Positions 18,052 through 26,656 of a stretch of DNA of 64,000 bases are shown piece after piece. This DNA comes from JBBQFI01 sp038321775 (GTDB lineage Bacteria > Verrucomicrobiota > Verrucomicrobiia > Chthoniobacterales > UBA10450): contig JBBQFI010000011.1 in the NCBI GenBank assembly GCA_038321775.1, positions 43,338 to 107,337 of the forward strand. Reading direction: 5' to 3'. Made by a program: the position numbers and the translations under genes. Under the pieces are notes generated by a model. The model was given only the letters and a program-made list of their open reading frames with translations, was not told the DNA's origin and searched no databases. Within the stretch, counting starts at the first letter, position 1, and each line of letters starts with the position of its first letter.

Positions 18052-18069
18052 GCGCGTTGCGCCGAACAA

Positions 18070-19116
18070 TCACTCGCCGGTCGTTTGCACGACAATCTCC
18101 ACTCGCCGATTTTCGCGCTGCGCGTCGATCGATCCATTCGGTGAAACGCGAAACTTCGTTTGCCCAAAACCGCGCGCGATAATTTGCGCAGGATTAATCC
18201 CCATCGCCTGCACAAGATATTGCTTTACGCCCTCTGCACGACGCTGACTCAAATCGACATTGTATTCCGGTGTACCAAACGAATCGGTGTAACCCTCGAC
18301 GCTAAAAGTCGCTCTTGGATTGCGTTTGATCAGTGTCCCCAATTTCTGCAATTGCGAGATTGCGCCCGGCTGCAAATCGGCGCTGTCGTAGGAAAACAGT
18401 TGATCGTCCGGCATGCGCAATTTCGTACCCGATCCGAGCGGCCCTTTCTGCGACAGCAACTGGTCGAGATCGCTGAAGCCCGGCGCATGGCGCGTATTTG
18501 GTCCCGCGCTATCGCCGGGAATTTTGCTCGTGAAATTGTTCGGTCGCTTGATCGTCGTGCTCTTCGCCAACTCCGTCCCTGTTAACGCGGGCTGCGGCCG
18601 GCCGGATGTGGATGCGTCATTGAAGAGCGATTGTTCGCGGGTTGCATTCGGATTTTTCGAAAGCGTTTGCGCAGTCGTACGCTCGATTTCGTTGAGGACC
18701 GAATTCACATCCGTCTGTTCGACTTTTGGCTGATCGGGAAGCGCGTTATTCGTATCGTCTGGCATGGCCGCGCTGGCGTGCACTTCCTGCAACAATGCAT
18801 CGAACGATTTTTTCTCATCCGGCAACTGCACATCCGTTTTATCCGGATCAGGTTTCGCAGCCGAGGCCGACTGATCGACGCTCGGTTTCTCAAGCTTATT
18901 ATCAAGATCGACTCTCTTGACCTTGAACGTTGGCGTCGGCGGTTTCTCGGTAAAAAGCGTTTCGACCGATTGGAATTGCGTCCGATAAAAGTAAAGGCAG
19001 AGCAGCGCGTGCAGCAGGAGTGATGCGAGCAAACCGACGAGGAGCCAATTGCGCTGCCGGCTGCCCGACCAAATCGCCATTTCGTCGAGCTCTTCGCCGC
19101 TCTCGATCGTTTTCAT
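18070..19116 (-). CDS. OmpA-family peptidoglycan-binding protein with N-terminal membrane anchor
   Basis: I start at the Met at 19116 (MKTIESGEELDEM), six bases after the panB stop. A single membrane helix lies at about residues 24-41 (LLVGLLASLLLHALLCLYFY). A long low-complexity Pro/Asp/Lys linker follows, then an OmpA C-terminal domain (about 235-348). It shows FSVEGYTDSFGTPEYNVDLSQRRAEGVKQYL and ends REMRR-like ENRRVEIVV. The TonB-like linker and inner-membrane anchor suggest a protein that spans the periplasm and binds peptidoglycan. It is the last gene of the dap-fol-pan operon. Confidence 0.85.
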   Translation of the reverse strand: MKTIESGEELDEMAIWSGSRQRNWLLVGLLASLLLHALLCLYFYRTQFQSVETLFTEKPPTPTFKVKRVDLDNKLEKPSVDQSASAAKPDPDKTDVQLPDEKKSFDALLQEVHASAAMPDDTNNALPDQPKVEQTDVNSVLNEIERTTAQTLSKNPNATREQSLFNDASTSGRPQPALTGTELAKSTTIKRPNNFTSKIPGDSAGPNTRHAPGFSDLDQLLSQKGPLGSGTKLRMPDDQLFSYDSADLQPGAISQLQKLGTLIKRNPRATFSVEGYTDSFGTPEYNVDLSQRRAEGVKQYLVQAMGINPAQIIARGFGQTKFRVSPNGSIDAQRENRRVEIVVQTTGE

Positions 19117-19121
19117 TGAAG

Positions 19122-19889
19122 CTAAGACGCTTTTACGCCCGTGCGCGTTCGATAAATAAACGCACGGGCCGCTTTCCTGATCTCTTCCGAGACGCGCGCC
19201 TCCGGCGAAACGAACTTCGGCGTGAACCACGGGAACAAGCCGATGAGGTCGTGCGTCACCAAAATTTGGCCGTCACAATTTTCGCCGGAACCGATCCCGA
19301 TTGTCGGAATTTTTAAGGCCGCGCTGATTTGTCGCGCGGTTTCTGCCGCGACGATTTCCAGCACAACCGCAAACGCACCTGCCTCTTCCACCGCGAGTGC
19401 ATCGTTCATCAATCGCTCCGCGCCCGCGGGCGTCCGGCCTTTCACTTTGTAACCGCCTTCTTCGCGCACACTCTGCGGCAGCATTCCGATGTGGGCCATC
19501 ACTGCGATCCCGGCTTTGACGACTGTCGAAATATGAGCCGCATGCGTTGCGCCTCCTTCAAATTTCACAGCGTGCGCACCAGCGGCCATTAATAATCGAG
19601 CCGTCTCCAATGCCTGTTCCGGCGTGTCGTAAGTATGAATGGGAAGATCGGCCACGAGCAGCGCTCGCTTCACCCCACGCGCAACGGCCCGCGTGTGATG
19701 CAACATTTCCTCGAGCGAAACACTTGTCGTATCTTCATAACCGAGCACGACCATGCCTAACGAGTCGCCGACGAGAATCACATCGATGCCACTCTCGTCA
19801 AGCAGACGCGCGGTTGGGTAATCGTAGGCCGTTAGCGCCGCGAATTTTTTGCCGCGCTGTTTCCACTCGCGAAAATCTTCCATAGGCAA
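19122..19889 (-). CDS. panB: 3-methyl-2-oxobutanoate hydroxymethyltransferase
   Basis: PanB makes ketopantoate from alpha-ketoisovalerate and methylene-tetrahydrofolate for pantothenate and CoA. The 255-residue protein shows LTAYDYPTARLLDESGIDVILVGDS, VLGYEDT, the DLPIHTYDTPEQAL segment (family: ADMPF-like), VKFEGG, HIGMLPQS and IPTIGIGSG. It lies four bases downstream of folK. The folate gene beside a folate-using enzyme makes functional sense. Confidence 0.94.
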   Translation of the reverse strand: MPMEDFREWKQRGKKFAALTAYDYPTARLLDESGIDVILVGDSLGMVVLGYEDTTSVSLEEMLHHTRAVARGVKRALLVADLPIHTYDTPEQALETARLLMAAGAHAVKFEGGATHAAHISTVVKAGIAVMAHIGMLPQSVREEGGYKVKGRTPAGAERLMNDALAVEEAGAFAVVLEIVAAETARQISAALKIPTIGIGSGENCDGQILVTHDLIGLFPWFTPKFVSPEARVSEEIRKAARAFIYRTRTGVKAS

Positions 19890-19893
19890 AACG

Positions 19894-20394
19894 CTACCAC
19901 TCGCTCTCGATGCGCACCACCGCGGAATTATCCGGGAGATCGGCGAGCAGTTTGGAGACGGATTTTGTTTGGCCCGGCAAAATCAGTTGCGGTCGAATTT
20001 CCGCCAAAGGCGCAAGCACGAAACGTCGCAGGTGCATGTGCGGATGCGGCACTCGCATCTCCGGCCGATCGATGACGCGTTCACCGAAATAAAGCAGATC
20101 AAGATCGATCGTGCGCGAAGCGTTCCGCGCGTGATCGGGCTCGCGTCCAAGAGATTCCTCGATTGCGCGCATTTCGCGCAGCAGTTGTTCCGGTTCGTCG
20201 TCGTATTCCAATTCCAAAACCGCATTCAAAAACTTTTGCGCACCGGGTTCGCAGCCGACCGGATCGGTTTCATGCAGCGCGGAAAAAAGAAACAGCTCGC
20301 GCACGCCGGAGAGCTCAAAGATTTTTTCGCGCGCCGACAGAAGATTTTTCGCTCGATCGCCGAGATTCGAGCCGAGCGCGATGCCGGCCCTCAT
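19894..20394 (-). CDS. folK: 6-hydroxymethyl-7,8-dihydropterin pyrophosphokinase
   Basis: HPPK transfers pyrophosphate to the pterin precursor of folate. The 166 residues include GIALGSNLGDRAKNL, the FLNAVLELEYD strand and the signature RTIDLDLLYFG with the metal-binding Asp pair, followed by VPHPHMHLRRFVLAPL. The start overlaps the end of dapB (ATGA), so it is translated with the lysine/DAP genes. Confidence 0.94.
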   Translation of the reverse strand: MRAGIALGSNLGDRAKNLLSAREKIFELSGVRELFLFSALHETDPVGCEPGAQKFLNAVLELEYDDEPEQLLREMRAIEESLGREPDHARNASRTIDLDLLYFGERVIDRPEMRVPHPHMHLRRFVLAPLAEIRPQLILPGQTKSVSKLLADLPDNSAVVRIESEW

Positions 20395-21080
20395 CGATTG
20401 GCATTCAGGCCGAGAACATCCTGCATACTGTAAAGTCCGGCTGGCTGACCGACGACCCAGCCCGCAGCGCGCAATGCACCATGCGCAAAAATTTCACGAC
20501 TTTCCGCGCGATGCGTCAGTTCAAGACGCTCGCCTTGTCCGGAAAAAATCACCGTGTGCTCACCCACCACGTCACCTTCGCGAATCGATTGAATCGGAAC
20601 TTCGCCCGACTGTTGCTTCCGCAAGATTTCGGCGATCGTCTTGGCCGTTCCACTCGGCGCATCTTTTTTCATGCGATGATGCGACTCGATAATTTCGGGT
20701 TTGAATTCGCTCCCGAGAATTTCTCCTGCGCTGCGCGCCAAGGCAAAGAGCGCGTTGACGCCGACGCTGAAATTCGATGCGAGAACGATCGGAATCGATC
20801 GCGCGGCGTTTTCGATCGTCTGGCGTTGTTGGGCAGAATGTCCTGTCGTGCCGATAACAATGGGAATTTTATTTTTCTTCGGTTGAGCCAGAAGCGCTTC
20901 GGTCGCATCGGCGTGGCTCACATCGATAACGACATCGATGTTTTGCATTTTTTCCTTGAGCGAATCGCCGCGCCGGCAACGACCTTCAATACTCAATGTC
21001 GGTTGCGAACCGATCGCTGCGCCGATCGCCTGGCCCATTCGACCATCGCTGCCCACGAGCAGAATCCGAGTCGGATTCAT
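20391..21080 (-). CDS. dapB: 4-hydroxy-tetrahydrodipicolinate reductase
   Basis: DapB carries out the second committed step to diaminopimelate and lysine. It has 229 residues, near the short end for the family. Motifs are ILLVGSDGRMGQAIG (NAD(P)-binding loop), VVIDVSHADAT, IVIGTTGHS, ASNFSVGVN, IIESHHRMKKDAPSGTA (catalytic His-His and Lys) and the C-terminal AAGWVVGQPAGLYSMQDVLGL. It overlaps dapA upstream by four bases and folK downstream by four bases. Confidence 0.95.
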   Translation of the reverse strand: MNPTRILLVGSDGRMGQAIGAAIGSQPTLSIEGRCRRGDSLKEKMQNIDVVIDVSHADATEALLAQPKKNKIPIVIGTTGHSAQQRQTIENAARSIPIVLASNFSVGVNALFALARSAGEILGSEFKPEIIESHHRMKKDAPSGTAKTIAEILRKQQSGEVPIQSIREGDVVGEHTVIFSGQGERLELTHRAESREIFAHGALRAAGWVVGQPAGLYSMQDVLGLNANR

Positions 21081-21949
21081 TTAGCGAGTGCGTCGATTGT
21101 CTTCCGCAGCCGCGCCTGATTCGCTTCGCTCATTTCGCAAAGCGGCAGGCGCACTTCTGGTGTCATCAAACCGCGCCAGGCCAGCGCTGTCTTGATCGGC
21201 ACCGGATTGGGTTCAATAAAGAGATCCTTCAAGAGCGGCAAAAGTTGGCGATGCAGATTGCGCGCCGATTTCACATCACCGGCTTCCTGCGCACGAACGA
21301 GCGCGCAGATTTCGGCAGGAATGAGATTGGACGCCACACTGACAACGCCGACGGCACCGACAGCCATGAAAGGCAGCGTGAGGGAATCGTCTCCGCTCAA
21401 GATCGTGAACTCATTAGGCAAGCGACCACGCAATTCGCTGACGCGATCGACGCTACCGCTCGCTTCCTTGATGCAGGTGATGTTCGTGCAAGCAGCGGCC
21501 AGTCGAACCACCGTATCCACGTTGATATCCACGCCGCAGCGCCCCGGGATATTGTAAAGAACGATTGGCAGCGAAGTCGCCTGCGCGATGGCTTGAAAAT
21601 GACGAAACAAACCTTCCTGACTCGGCTTGTTGTAGTACGGCGCGACGACAAGCGCGCCATCCACGCCCAACTCTTCCGCGCGCTTTGTCGCAGCGATTGC
21701 TTCCCGCGTGGAATACGAGCCGGTTCCCGCCCAAACCTGACAACGTTTTTTCGCAGTCGCGACCGTGACTTTGATCACCTCTTCGCGTTCGTCGTGCGAT
21801 AAAGTGGGCGATTCGCCGGTCGTTCCGACAGCGACAATTCCAGTGATGCCAGCAGAAATCTGGCCTTCGATTAGACGCTCAAATGCGACGACGTCTACTG
21901 CTCCATCGCGAAATGGAGTTACGAGTGCTGTGTAAGTTCCGCGAAACAT
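21077..21949 (-). CDS. dapA: 4-hydroxy-tetrahydrodipicolinate synthase
   Basis: DapA condenses pyruvate with aspartate semialdehyde. It has 290 residues. Motifs are GTYTALVTPF, GTTGESPTLS, VVAPYYNKPSQEG (family Tyr), VLYNIPGRCGV (catalytic Tyr) and TCIKEASGS (Schiff-base Lys). The word GCCTAACGA sits directly against the ATG on the coding strand (21950-21958). It is followed by dapB with a four-base overlap and preceded by dapF, 29 bases away. Confidence 0.96.
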   Translation of the reverse strand: MFRGTYTALVTPFRDGAVDVVAFERLIEGQISAGITGIVAVGTTGESPTLSHDEREEVIKVTVATAKKRCQVWAGTGSYSTREAIAATKRAEELGVDGALVVAPYYNKPSQEGLFRHFQAIAQATSLPIVLYNIPGRCGVDINVDTVVRLAAACTNITCIKEASGSVDRVSELRGRLPNEFTILSGDDSLTLPFMAVGAVGVVSVASNLIPAEICALVRAQEAGDVKSARNLHRQLLPLLKDLFIEPNPVPIKTALAWRGLMTPEVRLPLCEMSEANQARLRKTIDALAK

Positions 21950-21978
21950 TCGTTAGGCAATAACGCGTTTGGAATCGA

Positions 21979-22782
21979 TCACACCTCGATCGTTCCTTCA
22001 AAAACAAAATCGGCCGGGCCGGTTAAAGTCACGTTCGTAAATTGATCGCCCGATTTTTTGAATCCGACCGTTAACTCGCTCCCGCCACGCACGAGAACGC
22101 CAATCGGACCATCCACATTTTCCGTGGCCGCAAAAATTAAAGCGCTGGCCACGACACCCGTGCCGCAGGCGAGCGTTTCATCCTCCACTCCGCGCTCATA
22201 AGTGCGAATGGCAATGCGACGCCGGCCGTGCTTCTCGAGGAAATTCGCGTTCGCACCTTTGGGCGCGAAAAGATCGTGGCGACGAATGGCCGCGCCGCTT
22301 TTCCGTACGTCAACGCTTTCAATGTCGTCGACGAAAACAACGACGTGCGGCACTCCGGAATTCAGATGATGTCCGCGGAATTTTTCGTCACTCGTCGAAA
22401 TCTCCATGTCCAAACGCAGATCTTTCGGTTCGCTCATTTGTAAACAAACCAGGTCGCCATCGACCTTTGCGCGAATGACTCCGGCAGGCGTTTCGAAAGA
22501 GAGTTCCTTTTTCGCACCCGCCGTCTGCTGCGCAAAACGCGCAAAACAACGCGCGCCATTCCCGCACATTTCAGCTTCGCCGCCATCGGCGTTGTAATAG
22601 CGCATGCGAAAATCCGCGCCGTTCGCGGCGTTTTCCAAAACCAATACGCCATCGGCTCCGATACCACGATGCCGATCACAAATGCGCACGATCTCTCGCG
22701 CCGCTAACCGCAAATCACCGGCGCGGTTATCGAGCATGACGAAGTCGTTGCCCGCGCCGCTCATCTTGGTGAAACGAAGCAT
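21979..22782 (-). CDS. dapF: Diaminopimelate epimerase
   Basis: DapF interconverts LL- and meso-DAP, providing the peptidoglycan cross-linking residue. I choose ATG at 22782 (MLRFTKMSGAGNDFVML); a Met five codons upstream (22797) is also possible, while the long upstream extension reaching 23196 overlaps the divergent gene and is rejected. The catalytic cysteines lie in EMCGNGARC and LACGTGVVA. Length is 267 residues. It is the first gene of the dapF-dapA-dapB-folK-panB-OmpA run. Confidence 0.94.
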   Translation of the reverse strand: MLRFTKMSGAGNDFVMLDNRAGDLRLAAREIVRICDRHRGIGADGVLVLENAANGADFRMRYYNADGGEAEMCGNGARCFARFAQQTAGAKKELSFETPAGVIRAKVDGDLVCLQMSEPKDLRLDMEISTSDEKFRGHHLNSGVPHVVVFVDDIESVDVRKSGAAIRRHDLFAPKGANANFLEKHGRRRIAIRTYERGVEDETLACGTGVVASALIFAATENVDGPIGVLVRGGSELTVGFKKSGDQFTNVTLTGPADFVFEGTIEV

Positions 22783-22857
22783 ATTGTTCGTTAGCATATC
22801 GCCTGCGAAAAACCAATCGCCGGTTGCGTCGTCGCGCAAGTCCCCTATTAATCGCAT

Positions 22858-23619
22858 GTGGCTGCTTGGCTGAAATTTGCCGCGCTTGCGCTCTGCACCC
22901 TCTTCTCGCAACGCTCGATCGCGCAGGAACTCGACTACAACGACAGCATTCTCAAGCAGATCACACAGATGCCGACGGGCGGAAGATATTCCGCTTCGCG
23001 TTTCGCCACAATCAAACTGCAAGCCGCGGCGCATTTTGAGGCGGGAAAATTTTTCATTCTTCCTTCGGCAGCGTCGCCGAGTTACTGCTCCGGCGCCACG
23101 TACCTCGTTTTCATGAAAGCGCTGGAAGCGGCGCGTGCGAGCGGCTCGCTGCATTTGGATTTCGCCACGCTCGAGCAGTTGATGATTCGAAATCAACGCG
23201 ACGGCGAAGGTATCTGGGGTCGATGGAATGCGAACGGTCCCGGCACAGCACGTCTTTTCTACGAACTAAATCTCGGGAAAAATTTCGACGACTTTGCGGA
23301 CGCGAGACCCGGAGACTTCATGAAAATTTTCTGGTCCTCGGAAGTCGGGAGGTATGAGCGCGGACATTCCGTGATTTTTCTCGGAACGGAAAAACAGTAC
23401 GGTTTGGAGTACGTCCGTTTTTGGTCGAGCAACATTCCGTTAGGCTACGGAATCAAGACGGTACCGCGCACCCGAATTGCCAACGCGATTTTTTCGCGGC
23501 TTGAGTTCCCGGCGAACCTCGCTCGAATTAGCGATGTGCCCGAGACCGATTCGTATCTTGCCAGTTTGCTTTCGCGACGCTCAAACTTTGCCGAAGTGAA
23601 AGCGAAGTGCGGCTTGTAG
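22858..23619 (+). CDS. Secreted NlpC/P60- or CHAP-like cysteine hydrolase (putative)
   Basis: The 253-residue protein starts with GTG at 22858 and has a signal peptide ending near SIAQ (residue 23). SPSYCSGATYLVF (Cys about 76) and RGHSVIFLG (His about 173) are arranged like the Cys-His pair of papain-like peptidoglycan or amidase folds, and PGDFMKIFW matches the GDLVxF strand typical of that group. I infer a cell-wall or amide hydrolase; sequence identity to named families is not certain. It is divergent from dapF, which also fits a wall role, and its end overlaps the LysE-like gene by 13 bases. Confidence 0.65.
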   Translation: MAAWLKFAALALCTLFSQRSIAQELDYNDSILKQITQMPTGGRYSASRFATIKLQAAAHFEAGKFFILPSAASPSYCSGATYLVFMKALEAARASGSLHLDFATLEQLMIRNQRDGEGIWGRWNANGPGTARLFYELNLGKNFDDFADARPGDFMKIFWSSEVGRYERGHSVIFLGTEKQYGLEYVRFWSSNIPLGYGIKTVPRTRIANAIFSRLEFPANLARISDVPETDSYLASLLSRRSNFAEVKAKCGL

Positions 23620-24299
23620 TTGTGATTGGATTTCTCGCGGCGATTTTCAATCCCACGCTGGTGAACGGCCTTGTACTTGGCTGGTCCGTCGCTTGGCCGC
23701 CGGGACCGATCAACGCGGAAATGATCCGGCGCAGTTTATTGCCGCACTCCGCTGGCGGTGGATTCTGGTCGGCGTGGCCGCTGGGATTGGGTGCGTGTTC
23801 GGGCGATTTCTGCTGGGCGCTCGGCGTGACCGCGGGCGCGGGCGCGCTGATGAATACTCCGCGTATTCGACTGATACTCGGTGTCTTCAGTCTCGCTTTG
23901 CTTGTCTTTCTCGCCTGCACCTACGCGAGGGGCGCGTGGCAAACCGCGCGGGAACACCGCGCCGGTAACCTAACGAGTAATCTTCCGCCGAAGAGTTCTC
24001 GTCGTCGCTCGGGCGGTTATTTTCTCGGCTTCACTCTTGCGCTGGCGAGTCCGTTCAATATTGGTTTTTGGCTCGCCGTCGTCGGTAGTCAACAGAAAAA
24101 CTCGCACACGTTTCTAAGTTCGCTCGCCCTTGCTGGTGCAGTTGTGCTCGGTGCCGTCACCTGGACGCTCGTGCTTTGTCTTGGCGTTAAACAAGGTGCG
24201 CGCATTTTCGCGCGGCCATCCTGGCAAATTATTACTCAAGCGTTGACCGCCGTCGTCATGATCTTTTTTGCGATCCGCCTCGCGCTGCAATTGCGCTAA
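23607..24299 (+). CDS. LysE/RhtB-type amino-acid exporter-like membrane protein
   Basis: This 230-residue, very hydrophobic protein has about six membrane helices. SVAWPPGPINAEMIRRSL matches the GPxxA motif in the first helix of the LysE/RhtB/translocator group. The GFTLALASPFNIGFWLAVVG segment matches the second conserved region of that family. It starts with GTG at 23607, inside the end of the upstream hydrolase gene. The substrate is unknown; export of amino acids or small metabolites is inferred from the family. Confidence 0.75.
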   Translation: MRLVVVIGFLAAIFNPTLVNGLVLGWSVAWPPGPINAEMIRRSLLPHSAGGGFWSAWPLGLGACSGDFCWALGVTAGAGALMNTPRIRLILGVFSLALLVFLACTYARGAWQTAREHRAGNLTSNLPPKSSRRRSGGYFLGFTLALASPFNIGFWLAVVGSQQKNSHTFLSSLALAGAVVLGAVTWTLVLCLGVKQGARIFARPSWQIITQALTAVVMIFFAIRLALQLR

Positions 24300-24301
24300 C
24301 G

Positions 24302-24465
24302 TTACTCGTAACGCAGCGCCTCGATCGGATCGAGCTGCGCTGCCTTCCGCTGGATAAAATCCAAAAAATACTCCAACGGCGGTGCTGACGAGAAACGCTA
24401 CGACAATTGAAGCCACCGAAATAAGCGCCGGCCAATCTCGCCGCGCGATTGACTCGTCATACCAT
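24302..24465 (-). pseudogene. Relic of an FtsX/MacB-type ABC transporter permease (C-terminal end)
   Basis: Reading the minus strand gives DWPALISVASIVVAFLVSTA then VGVFFGFYPA, and after a one-base frame change KAAQLDPIEALRYE and stop. This is the conserved last helix and tail of MacB/LolC-like permeases (family ending YPARKAAxLDPIEALRYE). Only about 55 codons remain, with a frameshift and no upstream body: the divergent ABC-2 permease starts at 24484. It is therefore a decayed fragment left by a deletion or rearrangement. Confidence 0.75.
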
Positions 24466-24483
24466 TGATGACAAGGAAGAGCC

Positions 24484-25278
24484 GTGCGGCGTTACATCGA
24501 AATTTACTCGATCATGCTGCGCAACTCGCTTATTCGCGAGATGAGTTTCAAAGCCAACTTCATTCTTTGGCTTCTGGTCGAAGTGCTTTGGTTCTTTGGC
24601 CAGATTTTATTTTTCAGCATCATCTTTGGTCAGGTCGATCGCATCGGCGACTGGACGAAGTGGGAAGTCGTGCTGCTTGTCGGCACGCACCAAATCATCG
24701 CGCAAATTTTCCAGGCATTTTTTTTCGTCAACATTTCCAACGTTCCCGAGCTTGTGCGCACCGGGAAGCTCGACTCGCTCCTCGTCCTTCCGATCGACAG
24801 CCAGTTTTCCGTTTCCACCAAGCAATTCAGTCTCGACAGCGTCATCAATGCGATCCTCGGCGCGATCGTAGTGGGCGTTTCCCTGTCTCGCCTCGGCATC
24901 GTTCCGAGCCCGGGCGCGATGTTGCTCTACCTTTGCGCTCTCATTTTCGGCGTCGCGATTCATTATTCCATCATGCTTAGCCTCGCGGCCGTAAGCTTCT
25001 GGATCATACGTGCGCAAGGCCTAGTCTACGGTTACTTTAACTTTCTCAATATCGCGCGTTATCCCGATGTCATTTTTCCCGGCGTCTTCCGTTTTGTTTT
25101 CAGCTGGATCATTCCGGTTGTGATTGTGGCAAATATTCCCGCGCGCCTGCTCATCAAGCCGTTCCAGCAACCAGGTTGGTTGATGTTGCAACTAATTGCC
25201 GCTGCCACCATCGCCTTCTGGTGGTCGCGGATTTTCTGGCGCTTTGCCCTGCGTCATTATTCGAGCGCAAGTTCCTGA
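24484..25278 (+). CDS. ABC-2 family transporter permease
   Basis: The 264-residue membrane protein has six predicted helices and starts at GTG 24484 (RRYIEIYSIMLRNSLIREMSFKANF). The pattern, including RTGKLDSLLVLPIDSQF and NIARYPDVIFPGVFRFVFSWIIPV, fits the ABC2_membrane_6 (DUF990) family of permeases. These normally work with a second permease and an ATPase. Neither is adjacent here, so its partners must lie elsewhere. It follows the relic of another ABC permease in opposite orientation. Confidence 0.85.
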   Translation: MRRYIEIYSIMLRNSLIREMSFKANFILWLLVEVLWFFGQILFFSIIFGQVDRIGDWTKWEVVLLVGTHQIIAQIFQAFFFVNISNVPELVRTGKLDSLLVLPIDSQFSVSTKQFSLDSVINAILGAIVVGVSLSRLGIVPSPGAMLLYLCALIFGVAIHYSIMLSLAAVSFWIIRAQGLVYGYFNFLNIARYPDVIFPGVFRFVFSWIIPVVIVANIPARLLIKPFQQPGWLMLQLIAAATIAFWWSRIFWRFALRHYSSASS

Positions 25279-25371
25279 TCCAAGGCGCATCACAGCTTTT
25301 GCCAGCGCAATTCCGACGGCGAAATCTCCGCTTGCGCCATTTCTGAATTGCCCTTAATTAAGCCTCCGTTT

Positions 25372-25388
25372 GCCGCCCGCAAGGCGGC
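25372..25388 (+). promoter_or_regulatory. Hairpin in the leader of the DksA-like gene
   Basis: A perfect 6-bp stem, GCCGCC/GGCGGC, with a five-base loop ends 12 bases before the ATG at 25401. It could reduce initiation or be an attenuator end; no T-run follows. No Shine-Dalgarno is visible between the hairpin and the start. Confidence 0.4.
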
Positions 25389-25400
25389 ACAAAACATTTT

Positions 25401-26150
25401 ATGGCCAGCCCCAAGAAAAAAAAGGCCTCCAAGGCTTCAAAAAAACCGGCCGCGCGCAAAGCGTCAAAGCCGGTAAAGTCCGAGCGTAAATCTTCGGTTA
25501 CGGCGAAGAAACATAAAGCCGCGCCCAAGGCCAAGCGACCCACGGCGGCGAAAGCGAAAGCTTCGAAACAAAAACCTTCCAAGCAAACCAAGCATGTGCC
25601 CGCGCCGAAGGCCACCGCGACGAACTCGAATTCCATGATGGATCTCGTGGGAAAAAATCACAAGCCGCGCAAACTCGATGCGTTTACCAAAGGACAACGC
25701 GAAAAGTTGCTGCAACTCCGCGACGCGATGGTCGACTCCATGGCCGGAGTCGCACAGGATACTCTTCGTTCACGCGCGGAAGGCAGCGAAGCGTCCGCAT
25801 TCGGCATGCACCAGGCCGATGCTGGCAGTGATGCATATGATCGCGATTTCGCTTTGAGTCTACTTTCTCAGGAGCAGGACGCACTTTACGAAATCGATCA
25901 GGCACTGAAGCGCATCGACCTCGGCACCTATGGCGTTTGTGAAATGTCCGCCAAACCAATTCCGCATGCGCGCCTTGACGCAATTCCCTTTGCGCGTTTC
26001 ACCGTGCAATGCCAGGCCCAGCTCGAAAAACAAAACAAGGCCTCACGGGTTCGACAATCTGTAACTTCGCTATTCGGTTTGACCGATGAAGAAGGCGGCG
26101 ATGGCGAAGAAGAAGAAGCAGCCCCGGCGGCCGACGCGAACAAGGAATAG
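25401..26150 (+). CDS. DksA/TraR-family protein with a lysine/alanine-rich tail and reduced zinc finger
   Basis: This 249-residue protein has two parts. Residues 1-75 are almost entirely Lys, Ala, Ser, Pro and Thr, like histone H1 tails. Residues 85-215 are a DksA-type module: a coiled coil with the acidic tip region around DAGSDAYDRDF, then the finger GTYGVCEMSAKPIPHARLDA. A standard finger has four Cys (Cx2C...Cx2C). Here Cys180 and Cys204 remain, while the other two positions are Ser183 and Thr201, so ordinary zinc binding is doubtful. An acidic tail (EEGGDGEEEE) closes the protein. DksA modulates RNA polymerase with ppGpp. It sits directly upstream of ribosomal protein genes, which are classical DksA targets. 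Confidence 0.85.
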   Translation: MASPKKKKASKASKKPAARKASKPVKSERKSSVTAKKHKAAPKAKRPTAAKAKASKQKPSKQTKHVPAPKATATNSNSMMDLVGKNHKPRKLDAFTKGQREKLLQLRDAMVDSMAGVAQDTLRSRAEGSEASAFGMHQADAGSDAYDRDFALSLLSQEQDALYEIDQALKRIDLGTYGVCEMSAKPIPHARLDAIPFARFTVQCQAQLEKQNKASRVRQSVTSLFGLTDEEGGDGEEEEAAPAADANKE

Positions 26151-26152
26151 AA

Positions 26153-26326
26153 ATGGCGCAGGAAATCATCACTCTCGAATGCACGGAGGCTAAAGCCGAA
26201 GGCAAGCCCGCGTCGCGTTACATGAGCACGCGGAACAAGAAGAGTCCGCGCACGCCTAACCGCCTCGAGAAAAAGAAATACAATCCGTTTTTGAAACGGC
26301 ATACATTGCACCGGGAAACTCGATGA
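26153..26326 (+). CDS. rpmG: 50S ribosomal protein L33
   Basis: The 57-residue frame starts two bases after the DksA-like stop. MAQEIITLECTEAKAEGKP, then SRYMSTRNKKSPRTPNRLEK and KKYNPFLKRHTLHRE, matches L33 closely (RYxTxKNKKNTPxRLELKKYNPxLKRHTLHRE). It has one Cys rather than the four of zinc-binding L33. The stop overlaps the S18 start (ATGA). Confidence 0.93.
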   Translation: MAQEIITLECTEAKAEGKPASRYMSTRNKKSPRTPNRLEKKKYNPFLKRHTLHRETR

Positions 26327-26571
26327 ATTTCATGCAACCAAAAACCGCCAAACGCCGTTCCGCTTTTCGCCGCGCTAATCGCACGATGCCGCGGCGTCGT
26401 ATCGATATCGCCGTGGAGGCGATCGATTATAAGAATCCCGACTTGCTGAAAAAATTCGTCACCGAAAGCGGTAAAATTTTACCGCGTCGGGTTACCGGCA
26501 TGCCTGCGCACATGCATCGCAAAATTACGCGAGAGATTAAGCGCAGCCGTTCGGTTCTGTTGATGAAGTAG
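26323..26571 (+). CDS. rpsR: 30S ribosomal protein S18
   Basis: The 82-residue protein has the S18 core IDYKNPDLLKKFVTESGKI and LPRRVTGMPAHMHRKITREI, ending RSRSVLLMK. It binds the S6-16S rRNA platform. Translation is coupled to L33 by ATGA. A small hairpin (26573-26590, 6-bp stem CGAGGC/GCCTCG) follows directly after the stop, without a clear T-run. Confidence 0.95.
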   Translation: MNFMQPKTAKRRSAFRRANRTMPRRRIDIAVEAIDYKNPDLLKKFVTESGKILPRRVTGMPAHMHRKITREIKRSRSVLLMK

Positions 26572-26656
26572 TCGAGGCAACTCCGCCTCGCATCAGGTTG
26601 TTAAAGTCGGTTCGGCGATTAAGCGTTCGGCTAAGACAACCCTTAGTACGTAAATC

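Noticed and set aside
22783..23196. N-terminal extension of dapF
   Set aside because: It runs through the divergent hydrolase gene and has no resemblance to DapF, which begins MLRFTKMSGAGNDF.
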